This document shows, one piece after another, positions 8,722-18,802 of a stretch of DNA of 64,000 bases (its first letter is position 1; each line of letters starts with the position of its first letter). The stretch is from Schnuerera sp. xch1 (GTDB lineage Bacteria; Bacillota; Clostridia; Tissierellales; Tepidimicrobiaceae). The notes beneath the pieces are model-generated. The model had not been told where the DNA came from. It saw only the letters and a list, made by a program, of their open reading frames with translations, and did not search any database. Both the position numbers and the translations under genes were made by a program. The stretch is from the NCBI RefSeq assembly GCF_019931165.1, contig NZ_JAIOUP010000002.1:62001-126000 (forward strand), written 5' to 3'.

Positions 8722-11700
8722 CTACAACTTTGCTAACAAGTCTGCTTTTAGTGGTTTCTTGCCATCTCCCCTTGGTATTTCTACCTTTTGGAACTTAGCA
8801 TAGTTAACTTTTACTCCATCATCCAAATCTATATCAATTCTTTGGTTGGCAATATGAGCGATCACTTGATCGTATTCTTTGCATTCCTCTAATTGTTTTG
8901 ACACTTTATCTCTTTGTTTTCTTGCTGCTGATTTTTCCCTTGCTGATACATCAGAATCTATTATTCTTTCTAATCTGCTTATTTCAGCTTCATATTTTTT
9001 TTGTAGTTCATGCAAATAATCTGTTCTAACCCTTGCTACAAGTGATGGTTCATATCTATGCAGATATACAAGTGCCTTAAACCCATCTTGTCTACCAGAA
9101 TCAAACATCCAGTATATTGGTGTTTTACTATATGTTTTTTCATGGTCTTTATAGAAGCCTGATTTCTTAGTGAAATAATTTCTTATTGCTTGTCTCGATG
9201 TTTCACTGGATTTTTTGCCTATAGTCTCCGCTATATAATCTAGATTTTCTTCCAATGCTTCTTCTCCAAATGTTATCTTGACGAATTCTACAAACATGCT
9301 TACTATGTCCTCTTCAAAATAATCATCAGTTGTTATTGGAATTATGTTATCCTTTACTGGTTTAAACTTATTGTATCTATTTGAATCAAACTCTCCGCCT
9401 GCATATATCAATCCTTCTTCATCTAGTGAGTAACGACCAAACATGCAGCCTACTGCGTAGGATATAAAGGATTTGATGTCCCTTTCTCTATCTGCTTTTC
9501 TGATTGTGATGTCTTTATCTTCTACTTCTGGTGTTAGTTCGTCTTGAAGTCCATATATCTCTATGAAGATTCTGTTTAGTTCTTCTTCGTTTTGTTTTAG
9601 TTGGTTGAATTGGCTTTGTGTGAAGTCTGACCAATTGTCAAATGATTCTTTTATTAGAGTAGAGTCTTTTTTATATTCTATAATAGGATGCTTTTTGAAA
9701 TCCCATGATGTTTCAAATGAGTCCCAGTCTCTCTTGCTTATATTATAATTATTCATTGTTAAATAATTGATTCTTTCCAGTATTTTATCACTACTAAACA
9801 ATACTGGAAACTTTGCAACTTGACCTGATTGAAAATTCATAGTTGGATTAAAATTACCAAATATATAATGAAAAACCTTAGAATTTAATAATGAAAGATA
9901 ATATTTTTTAAATTTAGTATCAGTAAATAGACAACAGCCCCCGTTATCAAAAATAAACCCTTTTCCAAACATTCTTATGCTAAATCTTTTAGAAGAAACA
10001 GTAGACCATGTTAACCCATCTTTCATAAAGTAATCATAATTGGCTACTACAGCAGTAGGGATTTCCCTAATTGCTTCTCCATCATTTTTCCAATCTATAA
10101 CAAATTCGTTATTTCCATACCACTTTCTATATCCTCCACCTTTATTATAAGGAAACCATCTATTAATAACTGTATCTTCTTTTATTATTTTATCTTTATT
10201 AAAGTTAATTTTATTTATATTAACTTCAAACCAGTGTTTAAGAAACCTGTCATTGTTAGAAGTTGAATTGCCTTTTCTTGGTGAGGCAATTTCCCCTAAT
10301 GATTCACCATCTTCAAATATACTTTTAATATCTTTACTAACCCAATATGCTATAGATTTACCCGGTATCCTATTAAAGTCTCTAATATTCGATATATACA
10401 TATTCTTATTATTACCTTCTATTATTGCTGTTCTTGTCATAATTTCTTTTTGCTTTGCATTATTTATATCTACTAATCGTATATATTTCCCATTATATTT
10501 ATTAAAGTTACTCTTTCTTATAATAAAAGATGTTGACTGCACAACTTCTCCACTAATTTCTTCAAAAGTGTGAGGTCCTAAATGAATCATATTACATATT
10601 ACCCTTGTGTTAACAATTTCTTCTCTTAAATTTTCAAAACTAGATAAGAACATCCAAGAGTGTTGGTTTATCATAGCCATAAACCCATTATCTTTTGTAT
10701 AATATTTGTCAAGTTCCATAAATACAGCAAATAAGTCCGTTTTACAATTAGGATAATTATGTTTAATGAATTTTAGTAGTTTATTATTCATGTTTTTATA
10801 TCCCATATAAGGAGGATTAGTGCATACCACATCATACTTATCACTCATAATCTTTGCCTGTTTAATTAATGCTGGTAGCTTTTTTAAAATAACATTCTTA
10901 TGCCCTTGATCAAACATCGCTACCTGTTCTTCTCTTATTCCTTCTAGTCTATCTTCTAGTGCTACAAAGTCTACTCTCTTCACCTCTAATATTGACCCAT
11001 ATTCTTTAGCATCATTAAAAACTTCTACTAAATAGTTACTATCCGTTTTTATTTTCTTATCACCATTAGCAAAGAATTCAATCGCTTCTTTTGAAATTCC
11101 GTTGCTCTCTTGTATTGAACGCACGTTTAAATCTATCTTTCTTCTAAAAATTCTTCTATTCTTGCTTCTTGCTTTCATAAGTAAGGCAAAAGTCGCTAAT
11201 TGTGCTGCTCTATCATCTATATCTAATCCATAAAGGTTCTTTTCTAGTATAAGCTTAGGTATCTTTCTCTCTGGATATCCTGCTTTTAAATAGATATCAT
11301 AAAGTACATCAAAACAGTATACAAGTATATGGCCTGATCCCATAGCAGGGTCTAATACTTTTATTTCTTCAGGATCTAAGTCAGGGTTTTTTAATTCATC
11401 TAATTTCTTCTGTACTTCTGGGTCTTGCTCTGCTTCTTCTAGATAATACTTCCACTGTTCTTTCAATCCATCATCAGGATGTGATTCCAACCATAGTCTT
11501 CCTAGTGAATTCTCCACCATATACTTAACTATCCATTTTGGTGTGAATAATTGGGTTGCAGCAGGTATATTTTCTTTAGTAATCTTTTTATTCTTCTTTA
11601 ATCCAGCAAATACTTCATCTTTCTTTTCGGAAATATAGTATTGATACATCCAACCTATAATTTCTACCTGGTCCTTATAATCTTCTTCATCAATAGATTC

Positions 11701-12309
11701 TACCAAATCTCTAATTACAGAACCTTCTGCTAGTAAATTATCTGAAAGCAATAATTCAGTGCAATCTGCTATTTTTTCAAAAACTGTAGGCATAATTTCT
11801 CCAAGTTTATTGCATTGTTTAATCAATAAGTATTTATATAGTTCATCTGTTTCATTGTTATCTTGAAGGTTATATACTATTTCCTCATCTATGTCTAAAT
11901 CTACATTTATAGCCTCTTTAATTATATCTGGTTCTGTCTTTTTATCTTCTGAAGACAAAACTCTAACCCCTGTTGGTAAATAGTCATTTACTTCCATGAA
12001 TCTTAGAGCAATGAATCTATTGAACCAAGTATATGCTACTTCTTCTACTACCTGTTCAAATCCTCTATTCTTTATTTTATTGATTAAATCACTTCTCTTT
12101 TCTTTAATTATCTTTTCTACCTTTTCTGGTGGATAATATTTTATAGTTCTCTTTATATCTGTTCCTTCAACTTGAAATCCACCTTCAAAGGTTTCTATAT
12201 TCTTTATTTCTTTTTCTGTAATTCCTAATTCATAGGCTTTCTGCATTATATCTTCAATTAACTTATTTCTTGCTCTTATTGCAAAGTTCTTAATAGCAGT
12301 CTTATTCAC
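8722..12309 (-). CDS. pglX: PglX, BREX N6-adenine DNA methyltransferase
   Basis: About 1195 residues. It carries the SAM-binding motif LDPAMGSGH at about residue 320 and the catalytic NPPY motif of N6-adenine methylases at about residue 495, then a long target-recognition region. PglX methylates one strand of a short asymmetric site, marking host DNA as self; the recognition site cannot be read from sequence. An ATG at 12324 overlaps the putative Shine-Dalgarno GGAGG, so I prefer the in-frame GTG at 12309, eight bases after it; the ATG would add five residues. brxC ends one base before that ATG, so the two genes are tightly coupled. Confidence 0.95.
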   Translation of the reverse strand: MNKTAIKNFAIRARNKLIEDIMQKAYELGITEKEIKNIETFEGGFQVEGTDIKRTIKYYPPEKVEKIIKEKRSDLINKIKNRGFEQVVEEVAYTWFNRFIALRFMEVNDYLPTGVRVLSSEDKKTEPDIIKEAINVDLDIDEEIVYNLQDNNETDELYKYLLIKQCNKLGEIMPTVFEKIADCTELLLSDNLLAEGSVIRDLVESIDEEDYKDQVEIIGWMYQYYISEKKDEVFAGLKKNKKITKENIPAATQLFTPKWIVKYMVENSLGRLWLESHPDDGLKEQWKYYLEEAEQDPEVQKKLDELKNPDLDPEEIKVLDPAMGSGHILVYCFDVLYDIYLKAGYPERKIPKLILEKNLYGLDIDDRAAQLATFALLMKARSKNRRIFRRKIDLNVRSIQESNGISKEAIEFFANGDKKIKTDSNYLVEVFNDAKEYGSILEVKRVDFVALEDRLEGIREEQVAMFDQGHKNVILKKLPALIKQAKIMSDKYDVVCTNPPYMGYKNMNNKLLKFIKHNYPNCKTDLFAVFMELDKYYTKDNGFMAMINQHSWMFLSSFENLREEIVNTRVICNMIHLGPHTFEEISGEVVQSTSFIIRKSNFNKYNGKYIRLVDINNAKQKEIMTRTAIIEGNNKNMYISNIRDFNRIPGKSIAYWVSKDIKSIFEDGESLGEIASPRKGNSTSNNDRFLKHWFEVNINKINFNKDKIIKEDTVINRWFPYNKGGGYRKWYGNNEFVIDWKNDGEAIREIPTAVVANYDYFMKDGLTWSTVSSKRFSIRMFGKGFIFDNGGCCLFTDTKFKKYYLSLLNSKVFHYIFGNFNPTMNFQSGQVAKFPVLFSSDKILERINYLTMNNYNISKRDWDSFETSWDFKKHPIIEYKKDSTLIKESFDNWSDFTQSQFNQLKQNEEELNRIFIEIYGLQDELTPEVEDKDITIRKADRERDIKSFISYAVGCMFGRYSLDEEGLIYAGGEFDSNRYNKFKPVKDNIIPITTDDYFEEDIVSMFVEFVKITFGEEALEENLDYIAETIGKKSSETSRQAIRNYFTKKSGFYKDHEKTYSKTPIYWMFDSGRQDGFKALVYLHRYEPSLVARVRTDYLHELQKKYEAEISRLERIIDSDVSAREKSAARKQRDKVSKQLEECKEYDQVIAHIANQRIDIDLDDGVKVNYAKFQKVEIPRGDGKKPLKADLLAKL

Positions 12310-12325
12310 TGATGATTCCTCCATT

Positions 12326-15300
12326 CTATATAAGTCTTATCTCAGTGTCTTCATCCAATTCCTCTTCCAGCCTTTTTCTAATCTGGTCTAGAAGTTCTTC
12401 AATATCTTTCTTTGATTCAATAGTTTTGGCTCCGTGTAGAAGATTAGCGATACTAATGTTTCGTGTTTTTTTAGTCTTATACACAGGTATATTTCCAGCC
12501 CCTACAGTAATAGGATCATCTTCTGTTGGTTTTCTTTTTCTAGCTAATTCCTTTTTCTTTCTTTCTATTTCATCAAAACAACGGATTTTTATTCTATCGG
12601 ATTCTTCTTTCATTGCTATTGCTTCATAGAAATCATTAACGCTATCTAATCTATTAAGTAAATCTTTAAACCTTTTGTTAAACGATGCTTTAAACTCATC
12701 TTCAAAAGTGTATATTTGTAATTCTTTTAAGACCTTTTGTCGGTCACTTTCGATTACTTCTCTAACCGGTCTACATTCTTCTTCTAATAGTTCTGTAAAT
12801 TTAATTACAAATTCATCTATTAAATCAGGTAATTTTTGTATATTGTCATAAGGCTCTTTTGATTTTACTATATCTTCTATCCGTTTTATAAGATCAATAG
12901 CTTTATTATCTATAACATAGGTTTTGTTTTTTTCATATATATTTAACTGATGTAATCCCTTGTCAAATTGTTCCTGTTGATTTTTGAAAAACATTTTTAC
13001 ATCATAAACATCTTCTTCGTAATCCAACAAATCAGCTTTAAGCTCATATAATCTTTCATAAAAGACTTTAACATCCCTTATATTAATAATCTCCTCAAAT
13101 AGTTCCTTTCCAGATTCAAGAACATCCTTCCCTGGATATCTATTCCGTTTATATTCTACTAATAATTCTCTAATGTTGGCTAATTCATTTTTAGAAAGGT
13201 CAATAAATCTATTCATCAGCCCATCTTCATCGCTAGGCATTGAGCTGAGATTGAATAAATCTTTGCTTAATTCTTTAACATTTTTAATGTATTTTGGTGG
13301 AGTCTTTTCTCTTTTTTTGATTACTAGTCTTTCTTTATATTCTCTCCTTGTCAGATAATCTATAAGGTCTTTATCGGATGTATTTAGATATTCATTACCT
13401 AATTGTAACTTTATCTCTTGGCTTTTAAAAAGTTTAAGTATAATACCTTCAACATCTAATTCCTTCCAACCATATGGAGCCTTAGTATAATCATCTAGTA
13501 ATGTTTTCAATGTTATTGGTATATTTCTATCGGTTTTCCTAGTTATTGCTCTATTTACCTCATCTACTGCTAGTTTATTAGGAGTATCATCTATTAATTT
13601 CATTTGTACATCTGCTTCTTGTAAAATATCATTTAGTTCCTTTTTACTTTCAATGAAAGTGGTAATGTAATTAAGCTTGTCAAATTTATTGTTTATAAGG
13701 GTTTTGAAGCCTTCATTAATTCTCTCCATTGGGTTTTTAGATTTTATATTTAGTTTTTGAGAACTTGCATATATATCTGCATATTTTATAGCCTCAATTA
13801 GTAAATTATTAACTCTTTCCTTCCTTTCACTAACTTCTCTTGATTTTCTGATTCTTATTTCCTCTTTTTCAGAAGTAGTTTTGTTTCCTCCCTTTCTTCT
13901 CAAGTAAGTCTCTATCTTCAATATTTCTTCTATTTCTTCTAAGAAAGTTGTATCACTAGGTAAATTGACTATTAAATTATCTTCTCTAGTGGAAATCATT
14001 TTAAGTTCCTGCTCTGTTATTTCTACACCTGTATCAAAATAAGGAGTAATTATCTTTAATCCAATCTCTCCTTTTTGTGATGAAATAAGCTTATCATCAA
14101 TGATTTTATTATAATCAAAATTATATATTGCATTGTATCTAAATCTCTTTTCCGTATATATGCCACCAAATATTTCTTCACCTAGTTTTTGAATGATTTC
14201 ATTAACATCAACGTGAATGTTTTGGATTTCCCTGTTTACATCCTGCTCTTGGTCTGTAAGGAAAATATATTCATCACCATTCTTTTGAATAAGGGTCTCC
14301 TTCATTAATCTATTCAAAGATTCTTCTATTTCCTTTTTTATTTCTAACTTATCATCATCTATGTTTTTAACCATTAAAGTAGCAAGATTTTCTATATTAG
14401 AAGGCATTTCTTTAACATATTTTACTAGGAATAATAATTTTAATACTTCTACGTCTTTATCAATAAGTCTTTTATTGTCCTGTGCATGAATAATTACAGT
14501 ACGAATATTTGAGTCAAGAAAAGATTCTATTGTCTCAAAGAATGCTGAAAAGGGTATTAATGTTCCTTCTTCTTTATCAACATATTGCAAAGCTGCTTCT
14601 TGGAAGGCTCCTAATAGTGATCTCTCTCCTTCAGCTAAGTGCTTGCCACTCGCTCCATGAAGTCTTATACCTGTGAATACAGATTGTAATAGGTTGAATT
14701 GATATGGTATGAAAGGATATACCTTAATAAAATCTTCCTCTGATTCATAAGCCTTCATCTCTGGAGTATCTGACGAAAAGGTTATGAGGTTTTTTATGAT
14801 GGATTCTTTGTTTTGATAGAGTAATTTTAGAGTATCCATTGCCACATCTTTTTTTCTAAGAATACGTTTTTCTATTACTTCATCTACATTGGCGGATGAC
14901 AAATTAAGCCTTGTATTGAAACGACCTTGTATCTTAGAGAAGTCACTGCCTTTAACTTTTGTTATTGAATCTATATCCTGTTGTGATGTTACAATTACCC
15001 ATGCCTTTCCTCCACAATATGTTCCTAAATCTTCTACTACTGTTTGAAGGTTTAGCATTAGACCTACATCCTCTCCTACATATTGCCCTACCTCATCTAC
15101 TAAGAAAATAACATGGTGGTCTCCACCTTTAGATTCGATATATTCTTTAACTCTATTAGCAAATTTTTCAACACTTAGTGAGTAAGTATCTTCTGCCTTG
15201 TCGTACCAATTTCTTGCAGATTCTTCACTCATTTTTGTTGTTTCAGTAAGAGCCTTTATTATATTTTCTTCTTCAAAGAAAAAGTCCTCTCTGCTTTCTT

Positions 15301-15880
15301 CCCATGTGCTGCCTGACAATTCTTTAAACCTAGTCTTGAAAGCTTCATATCCTCCATTCTTTACCATGCCATGCTCCAATTCAGCCAACCAAGGAATTGA
15401 TCCACAGAAACCTTGCATTTCGTTGAAGACTTTCATAAATACTTTAACTATAGCATCTTTGTTGGCCTTTGAATCAGAGTCAGATTTTGAATCTATATTA
15501 AACAGTATAACATCTGCATTTGTATCTCCAGCTAATTTCATATCTGCTAAAATCATAGGGTCTTTTATTTTATCATCAAAATACTCTATAGCATTTCTAT
15601 TATCTACTTCTCTATTCTCTAGTAGGTAGGATAATATCTTTAGGAAGTGCGACTTACCAGACCCAAAAAATCCGGATATCCACACACCCATCTTATCTGT
15701 ATGCTTGTTTATTCCTCTTTTATAGGCTTCAAAGAAGTCATCGAAGTGATTGCCTAATTCTCTAGTTACAACATATTCCCTTAATTCATTTTCAACATTT
15801 ACTTCATCATCTTGGCCTATTTTTATTACTCCTTTGATATCCCTTTCGATATCTTGATAAAACATCTTTTTTAGCTTCAC
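12326..15880 (-). CDS. brxC: BrxC, large P-loop ATPase of BREX
   Basis: A 1184-residue BrxC (DUF499/PglY-like) ATPase. Walker A GFFGSGKS is at residues 70-77 and a Walker B-like [11 protein letters not shown] at about residue 260. The remaining ~900 residues are largely charged and helical. BrxC is essential for BREX defence and is thought to act as an AAA+ motor or scaffold. The start is GTG with GGGGAGA a few bases upstream. It follows brxB by 24 bp. Confidence 0.95.
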   Translation of the reverse strand: MKLKKMFYQDIERDIKGVIKIGQDDEVNVENELREYVVTRELGNHFDDFFEAYKRGINKHTDKMGVWISGFFGSGKSHFLKILSYLLENREVDNRNAIEYFDDKIKDPMILADMKLAGDTNADVILFNIDSKSDSDSKANKDAIVKVFMKVFNEMQGFCGSIPWLAELEHGMVKNGGYEAFKTRFKELSGSTWEESREDFFFEEENIIKALTETTKMSEESARNWYDKAEDTYSLSVEKFANRVKEYIESKGGDHHVIFLVDEVGQYVGEDVGLMLNLQTVVEDLGTYCGGKAWVIVTSQQDIDSITKVKGSDFSKIQGRFNTRLNLSSANVDEVIEKRILRKKDVAMDTLKLLYQNKESIIKNLITFSSDTPEMKAYESEEDFIKVYPFIPYQFNLLQSVFTGIRLHGASGKHLAEGERSLLGAFQEAALQYVDKEEGTLIPFSAFFETIESFLDSNIRTVIIHAQDNKRLIDKDVEVLKLLFLVKYVKEMPSNIENLATLMVKNIDDDKLEIKKEIEESLNRLMKETLIQKNGDEYIFLTDQEQDVNREIQNIHVDVNEIIQKLGEEIFGGIYTEKRFRYNAIYNFDYNKIIDDKLISSQKGEIGLKIITPYFDTGVEITEQELKMISTREDNLIVNLPSDTTFLEEIEEILKIETYLRRKGGNKTTSEKEEIRIRKSREVSERKERVNNLLIEAIKYADIYASSQKLNIKSKNPMERINEGFKTLINNKFDKLNYITTFIESKKELNDILQEADVQMKLIDDTPNKLAVDEVNRAITRKTDRNIPITLKTLLDDYTKAPYGWKELDVEGIILKLFKSQEIKLQLGNEYLNTSDKDLIDYLTRREYKERLVIKKREKTPPKYIKNVKELSKDLFNLSSMPSDEDGLMNRFIDLSKNELANIRELLVEYKRNRYPGKDVLESGKELFEEIINIRDVKVFYERLYELKADLLDYEEDVYDVKMFFKNQQEQFDKGLHQLNIYEKNKTYVIDNKAIDLIKRIEDIVKSKEPYDNIQKLPDLIDEFVIKFTELLEEECRPVREVIESDRQKVLKELQIYTFEDEFKASFNKRFKDLLNRLDSVNDFYEAIAMKEESDRIKIRCFDEIERKKKELARKRKPTEDDPITVGAGNIPVYKTKKTRNISIANLLHGAKTIESKKDIEELLDQIRKRLEEELDEDTEIRLI

Positions 15881-15904
15881 AGTTAATCTCCCCTCTCCCC
15901 TTTA

Positions 15905-16480
15905 TTAATCAACTAATTTAAAAGCTCTATAATAGTTATCATCTTTTATTTCGTTAAACAATTGTAAATCTTGTCCACTGTATGTTCCTGGGAAGAACAT
16001 AATAAGTGGTACTTGATCAATAACTGCATGAAGTGTATTAAGTACAGTATGAGATCTGATAATTGGCCATGCTTTTCCTACTCCTGTTAAAAATACTATA
16101 TGATTTTTTTCTACTCTACTTTTTATATAATCTATTAATAAGTCATTCTTTTGAGTTAGTCGTAAGCTTCTTTTTATTGGCATAATTATTTTATCTCTAC
16201 CTTTTTTCTTTTCCATATCAAATGTTTTCTCGAGATAACCCTTTTCTTCTAGTATTTCTAACATTATTTCATATAGATCAAACTCAATGATTTCTATATC
16301 TGAACTGTCGTTATTCACTTTTTCTTTTAAGAATTTAATGTGCTCTCTAACTATCATTTCATGTTTAGGATCATAGTCAAATATATGGTAACCAATTTCA
16401 TTACCCAAGCCCTTACTTTCTCTGAAACTCTTATCTAATAATTTGGGTAATATTTTATCCAATCTTTTATATATACTCAT
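15905..16480 (-). CDS. brxB: BrxB (DUF1788) BREX protein
   Basis: A 191-residue protein matching BrxB in length, position and features such as an N-terminal RLDKILPKLLD segment and a C-terminal VPLIMFFPGTYSGQDL stretch. In characterised systems BrxB is a small core component that bridges PglZ to the rest of the complex. AGGAGAGATTTAGA precedes the ATG, which is one base after the brxA stop codon, so translation is probably coupled. Confidence 0.92.
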   Translation of the reverse strand: MSIYKRLDKILPKLLDKSFRESKGLGNEIGYHIFDYDPKHEMIVREHIKFLKEKVNNDSSDIEIIEFDLYEIMLEILEEKGYLEKTFDMEKKKGRDKIIMPIKRSLRLTQKNDLLIDYIKSRVEKNHIVFLTGVGKAWPIIRSHTVLNTLHAVIDQVPLIMFFPGTYSGQDLQLFNEIKDDNYYRAFKLVD

Positions 16481-16481
16481 T

Positions 16482-17078
16482 CTAAATCTCTCCTAACATA
16501 GCCTCAATATATGCTTTATCATTCTTTTCAATCAAGTGATCAATTACCTCTTTTTCAATAATTGGTGGTTTTATTTCTAAACCTTTGTCAATTTTTTTGA
16601 TAAATCCTGCATCATATAGTATTCTTATATATACTTGTTTCAATTTGTAATATGTATAATCCTTCCAAGACGCAACTCTTTCACTTTGTTCTGATTTCCT
16701 TTGGAAAAATAGATTGAAGTCTTTGTCTGTTATATAGTAATCATTTAATAGAATTTTTTCTCTATATACTTCTTGCATAAACTCAAAAAACAACAGATCT
16801 GTTTTTAGCAATGTATATAAAGCTATTTGTTTGCTTGTTTCTAATGTTCCATTTGCAATTTTATCCATTAAAAACTCATCTAAAACTTGTATTCTATTTA
16901 AAATTGTTGAAGCAATTTCCTTTTTTCTGTTCTCGCTATTCATTGAAAAGATGTTTTCTTCTATCGCTTTTTCTCTTATTTCACTATCATTGAGTCCTTG
17001 CAACTTTAGTAATAAAGCCTTTTTTAGTTCTAAGTATAAATATGGTCTTGATTTTATAGTCGATGAATATTTTAACAT
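16482..17078 (-). CDS. brxA: BrxA (DUF1819) BREX protein
   Basis: A 198-residue BrxA-type protein (DUF1819, NusB-like helical fold), the first gene of the BREX operon. It begins MLKYSSTIKSRPYLYLELKKA, typical of the family. BrxA binds DNA in vitro in characterised homologues but is often dispensable for defence. The ribosome binding site is weak (GGGG, 13 bases before the ATG). A promoter-like TATAAT lies about 45 bp upstream. Confidence 0.92.
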   Translation of the reverse strand: MLKYSSTIKSRPYLYLELKKALLLKLQGLNDSEIREKAIEENIFSMNSENRKKEIASTILNRIQVLDEFLMDKIANGTLETSKQIALYTLLKTDLLFFEFMQEVYREKILLNDYYITDKDFNLFFQRKSEQSERVASWKDYTYYKLKQVYIRILYDAGFIKKIDKGLEIKPPIIEKEVIDHLIEKNDKAYIEAMLGEI

Positions 17079-17122
17079 ATTTGCAAGTTTTCCCCTTTCA
17101 TATTGGCCAGTTCTTTAGATTA

Positions 17123-17150
17123 ATTATATCATTCTTTAGTGTGCATGCAA
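17123..17150 (-). promoter_or_regulatory. Putative BREX operon promoter
   Basis: On the minus strand a consensus TATAAT (17123-17128) lies about 45 bp before brxA. The matching -35 is poor (TTTGCA at 17-nt spacing). No second promoter-like site is apparent within the closely packed six-gene operon. A weak -35 would suit low or activated expression, but that is inference. Confidence 0.45.
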
Positions 17151-17254
17151 AAATATTTTCAGTAATACGCTTTATATTTCTATAACATCATATTGAATTG
17201 AATTATTATTAAATGGAATTGTGAAAGATAGTGATAATTAAATATAAATTTTCC

Positions 17255-17283
17255 TTGAATTATATGTTTATTAGACCTATAAT
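17255..17283 (+). promoter_or_regulatory. Promoter of the LAGLIDADG gene
   Basis: TTGAAT (17255-17260), 17-nt spacer, TATAAT (17278-17283), followed by an AAGGAGG ribosome site at about 17313-17319. This is a near-consensus housekeeping promoter, so the endonuclease gene is probably expressed on its own, divergently from brxA. Confidence 0.7.
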
Positions 17284-17326
17284 ATATATAGAACTTATGT
17301 TCGTATTAATATAAGGAGGTTTCGTT

Positions 17327-17734
17327 ATGCTTGAAACAGAAAAAGCTTATATCGCAGGTATACTTGATGGTGAAGGTAGCATTATGCTTACAAAGTTCCA
17401 TAAAAATCAATATCCATCGCCTTGTATTTCTATTTCATCAACAGATATTGAACTACTAACATGGATAAAGAATACTACAAAAATGGGAAAAATCATACAT
17501 AAAAAAAATTATAATAAAGAAAAACATTTAGATTGTTATGCATATAAAGTAATATATAATGATGCACTTACTCTATTAGAAGAAATACAACCTTATCTCA
17601 TTATCAAAAGGAAAAAACTAAGAACAGAACATATTTTAGACAATTATAAAAATGTAACTCCTAGAAATGGAAAGTATTCCAATGAGATGAAAAAGAAAAA
17701 AGAACAATTTTATATAGACTTCATGGCATTATAA
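17327..17734 (+). CDS. Single-motif LAGLIDADG homing endonuclease-like protein
   Basis: A 135-residue protein with one LAGLIDADG helix, IAGILDGEGSI, at about residues 9-19. The acidic residue of the motif, as in DGEG, is kept. Single-motif members act as homodimers that cut long, near-palindromic DNA sites and spread themselves or their host introns. It has a consensus promoter and ribosome site and is the only plus-strand gene in the window. It converges on ssrA, and its stop codon abuts the shared terminator. Its last codons lie inside the right 28-bp repeat. It is free-standing, not inside the ssrA intron. It could be an intron-associated nuclease, an island mobility factor or a domesticated regulator. 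Confidence 0.8.
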   Translation: MLETEKAYIAGILDGEGSIMLTKFHKNQYPSPCISISSTDIELLTWIKNTTKMGKIIHKKNYNKEKHLDCYAYKVIYNDALTLLEEIQPYLIIKRKKLRTEHILDNYKNVTPRNGKYSNEMKKKKEQFYIDFMAL

Positions 17735-17743
17735 AAGCCTTGA
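17716..17743. repeat. Right copy of 28-bp direct repeat bounding the BREX block
   Basis: It matches 3945-3972 at 27 of 28 positions. It overlaps the 3' end of the LAGLIDADG gene (codons DFMAL plus stop) and the first arm of the ssrA terminator hairpin. Confidence 0.8.
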
Positions 17744-17768
17744 CTAGAACTAATCTAATCAAGGCTTT
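17734..17768. terminator. Bidirectional terminator between LAGLIDADG gene and ssrA
   Basis: AAAGCCTTGA...TCAAGGCTTT stem (10 bp, one mismatch, then 4 bp) with a 5-nt loop. It serves ssrA on the minus strand (TTTTAT tail) and probably the endonuclease gene on the plus strand. The right direct repeat covers one arm. Confidence 0.8.
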
Positions 17769-17775
17769 ATCCTTA

Positions 17776-18407
17776 TGGTGGAGGCGGTGGGACATGTTAT
17801 CCAATAGTTTCCTAAAGGCACTGACTATATCTTGAGGTCTATTGACCTCCCTGGCGTATTATGAAAGATATATGGTCAGGGAATGTCCCCTTGCTGTCTT
17901 GTCGTCTTCCATCCTAGTACCGCATATCAATTGACTTAGCAGCCTATGAGTCGATACAGGGCTGTTGGATTTCTCCACATACCCCTCGGTATTAGCATAG
18001 ATTTCTCTTTAGCCTTCACCGATTAAGCCAGATTTTCACCTACAGATCGCTCCATAGGGCGACTCCTTGCGAATCGAACCCACGTCCGAAAATACTCCCA
18101 CAGAAGTTTCTCCGAGTGCAGTCAGTATTTTTTCATTCCCTCCACTTGACTCCTACTGACAGGATTCAAGCTTTAGTAGCTTCATGTATTCCGTTCCTAG
18201 CTCAAAGCTTTGCTAGGCTCGGTTCCCCACTAATTTGGCGCCCTATCCCCAGGCGTGGGATTCTCGGGTAGGACGAGCTACCTTAATTAGGCAGCTAATG
18301 CGTAATTATTATCTGCGTTTAATTTAAGTTGCCAATTTTAACGTTGTTTGGCGACAACGACTCGCTACTCCTGTTTCCATATCCCCGTCGATACCAAATT
18401 CGCCCCC
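17776..18407 (-). ncRNA. ssrA: tmRNA (ssrA), split by a group I intron
   Basis: The 5' end GGGGGCG (from 18407) pairs with the 3' end CGCCTCC-ACCA (to 17776) to form a 7-bp tRNA-like acceptor stem. The tag reading frame at 18287-18316 encodes ADNNYALAA and a TAA stop. The T-arm is interrupted: GTGGGTTCGAT is separated from TCCCAC by 280 nt. Removing 17793-18072 restores a perfect GTGGG-TTCGATT-CCCAC T-arm and a 352-nt tmRNA, the normal length. tmRNA with SmpB (encoded at 31140) rescues stalled ribosomes. The promoter is a perfect consensus. Unspliced RNA could not form the T-arm, so function depends on splicing. Confidence 0.97.
17793..18072 (-). mobile_element. Group I intron in the tmRNA T-loop
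   Basis: The 280-nt insertion has group I hallmarks. The 5' exon ends in U and the intron ends in G. The exon end CGAU can pair with an internal GUCG guide to give a P1 helix with the U-G wobble at the splice site. Near the 3' end is the conserved core segment AAGATATAGTC (3' strand of P7/P3). No endonuclease gene is inside. Junctions are placed by the U/G rule and the restored T-arm. Group I introns in the T-loop of bacterial tmRNA genes have been described; whether this subgroup is new cannot be told here. Confidence 0.88.
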
Positions 18408-18430
18408 ATATTATTTTTTGTGCAATATTT

Positions 18431-18459
18431 ATTATAACAAAAACGACATATTATGTCAA
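18431..18459 (-). promoter_or_regulatory. Consensus ssrA promoter
   Basis: TTGACA (18454-18459), 17-nt spacer, TATAAT (18431-18436) on the minus strand. All twelve hexamer positions match the sigma-A consensus. Transcription would start about 15-20 nt before the mature tmRNA 5' end, leaving a short leader for RNase P. Confidence 0.9.
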
Positions 18460-18649
18460 CCATCAGAGATTAACACTAATAACTATAGAATAAAAATATA
18501 CCCTCGAACTCGTAAATATAAAAATATATTTTTATATTTATTATATATAATAGTACTACATTCATCCTTAAAAAACAACAAACTAAGAAAATTTAAGGTT
18601 ATCCCAGTTGTTATCACGATTTCCTTGTTCAACTTTAAATTTTATATGA

Positions 18650-18700
18650 AAAATAGCTCCCTGTAGTGTAGACAAGTTTTCTACCTATACTATAGGGAGC
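18650..18700 (-). terminator. Terminator-like hairpin after aldehyde dehydrogenase
   Basis: GCTCCCTATAGTATAG and CTACACTACAGGGAGC form a 16-position stem with two A-C mismatches on the minus strand, followed by TATTTTT. It lies about 100 bp past the aldehyde dehydrogenase stop codon. Confidence 0.55.
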
Positions 18701-18802
18701 ATGTCATAAACATTAAAACGAATATTCAAGTTCTAGATATTTTTTACTAACTTTAATTGTTTGTAGAGTGTTGTGAAACGAACTTTCTTATACTTTATCT
18801 CA

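Larger units (their letters stand above)
3945..17743. mobile_element. Putative inserted BREX defence island next to ssrA
   Basis: A ~13.8 kb interval bounded by a 28-bp near-perfect direct repeat. It contains only the six BREX genes and a LAGLIDADG endonuclease gene and lies directly downstream of ssrA, a common insertion site for genomic islands. No tyrosine or serine recombinase, transposase or phage gene is inside. It may therefore have been moved in trans, lost its integrase, or arisen by endonuclease-driven repair. The boundaries are inferred only from the repeat. Confidence 0.5.
18408..18802. other. Intergenic region upstream of ssrA
   Basis: It holds the ssrA promoter at its left end and the aldehyde dehydrogenase terminator near 18650-18700. 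An 82-codon plus-strand frame (18418-18666) overlaps both signals and has no ribosome site, so it is not called. I see nothing else. Confidence 0.6.

Noticed and set aside
17776-18407. Two-piece (permuted) tmRNA
   Set aside because: The 5' tRNA half, tag and 3' CCA occur in standard order; the only anomaly is the T-loop insertion.
18418-18666. 82-residue plus-strand ORF
   Set aside because: No ribosome site, AT-rich low-complexity protein, and it overlaps the ssrA promoter and a terminator.
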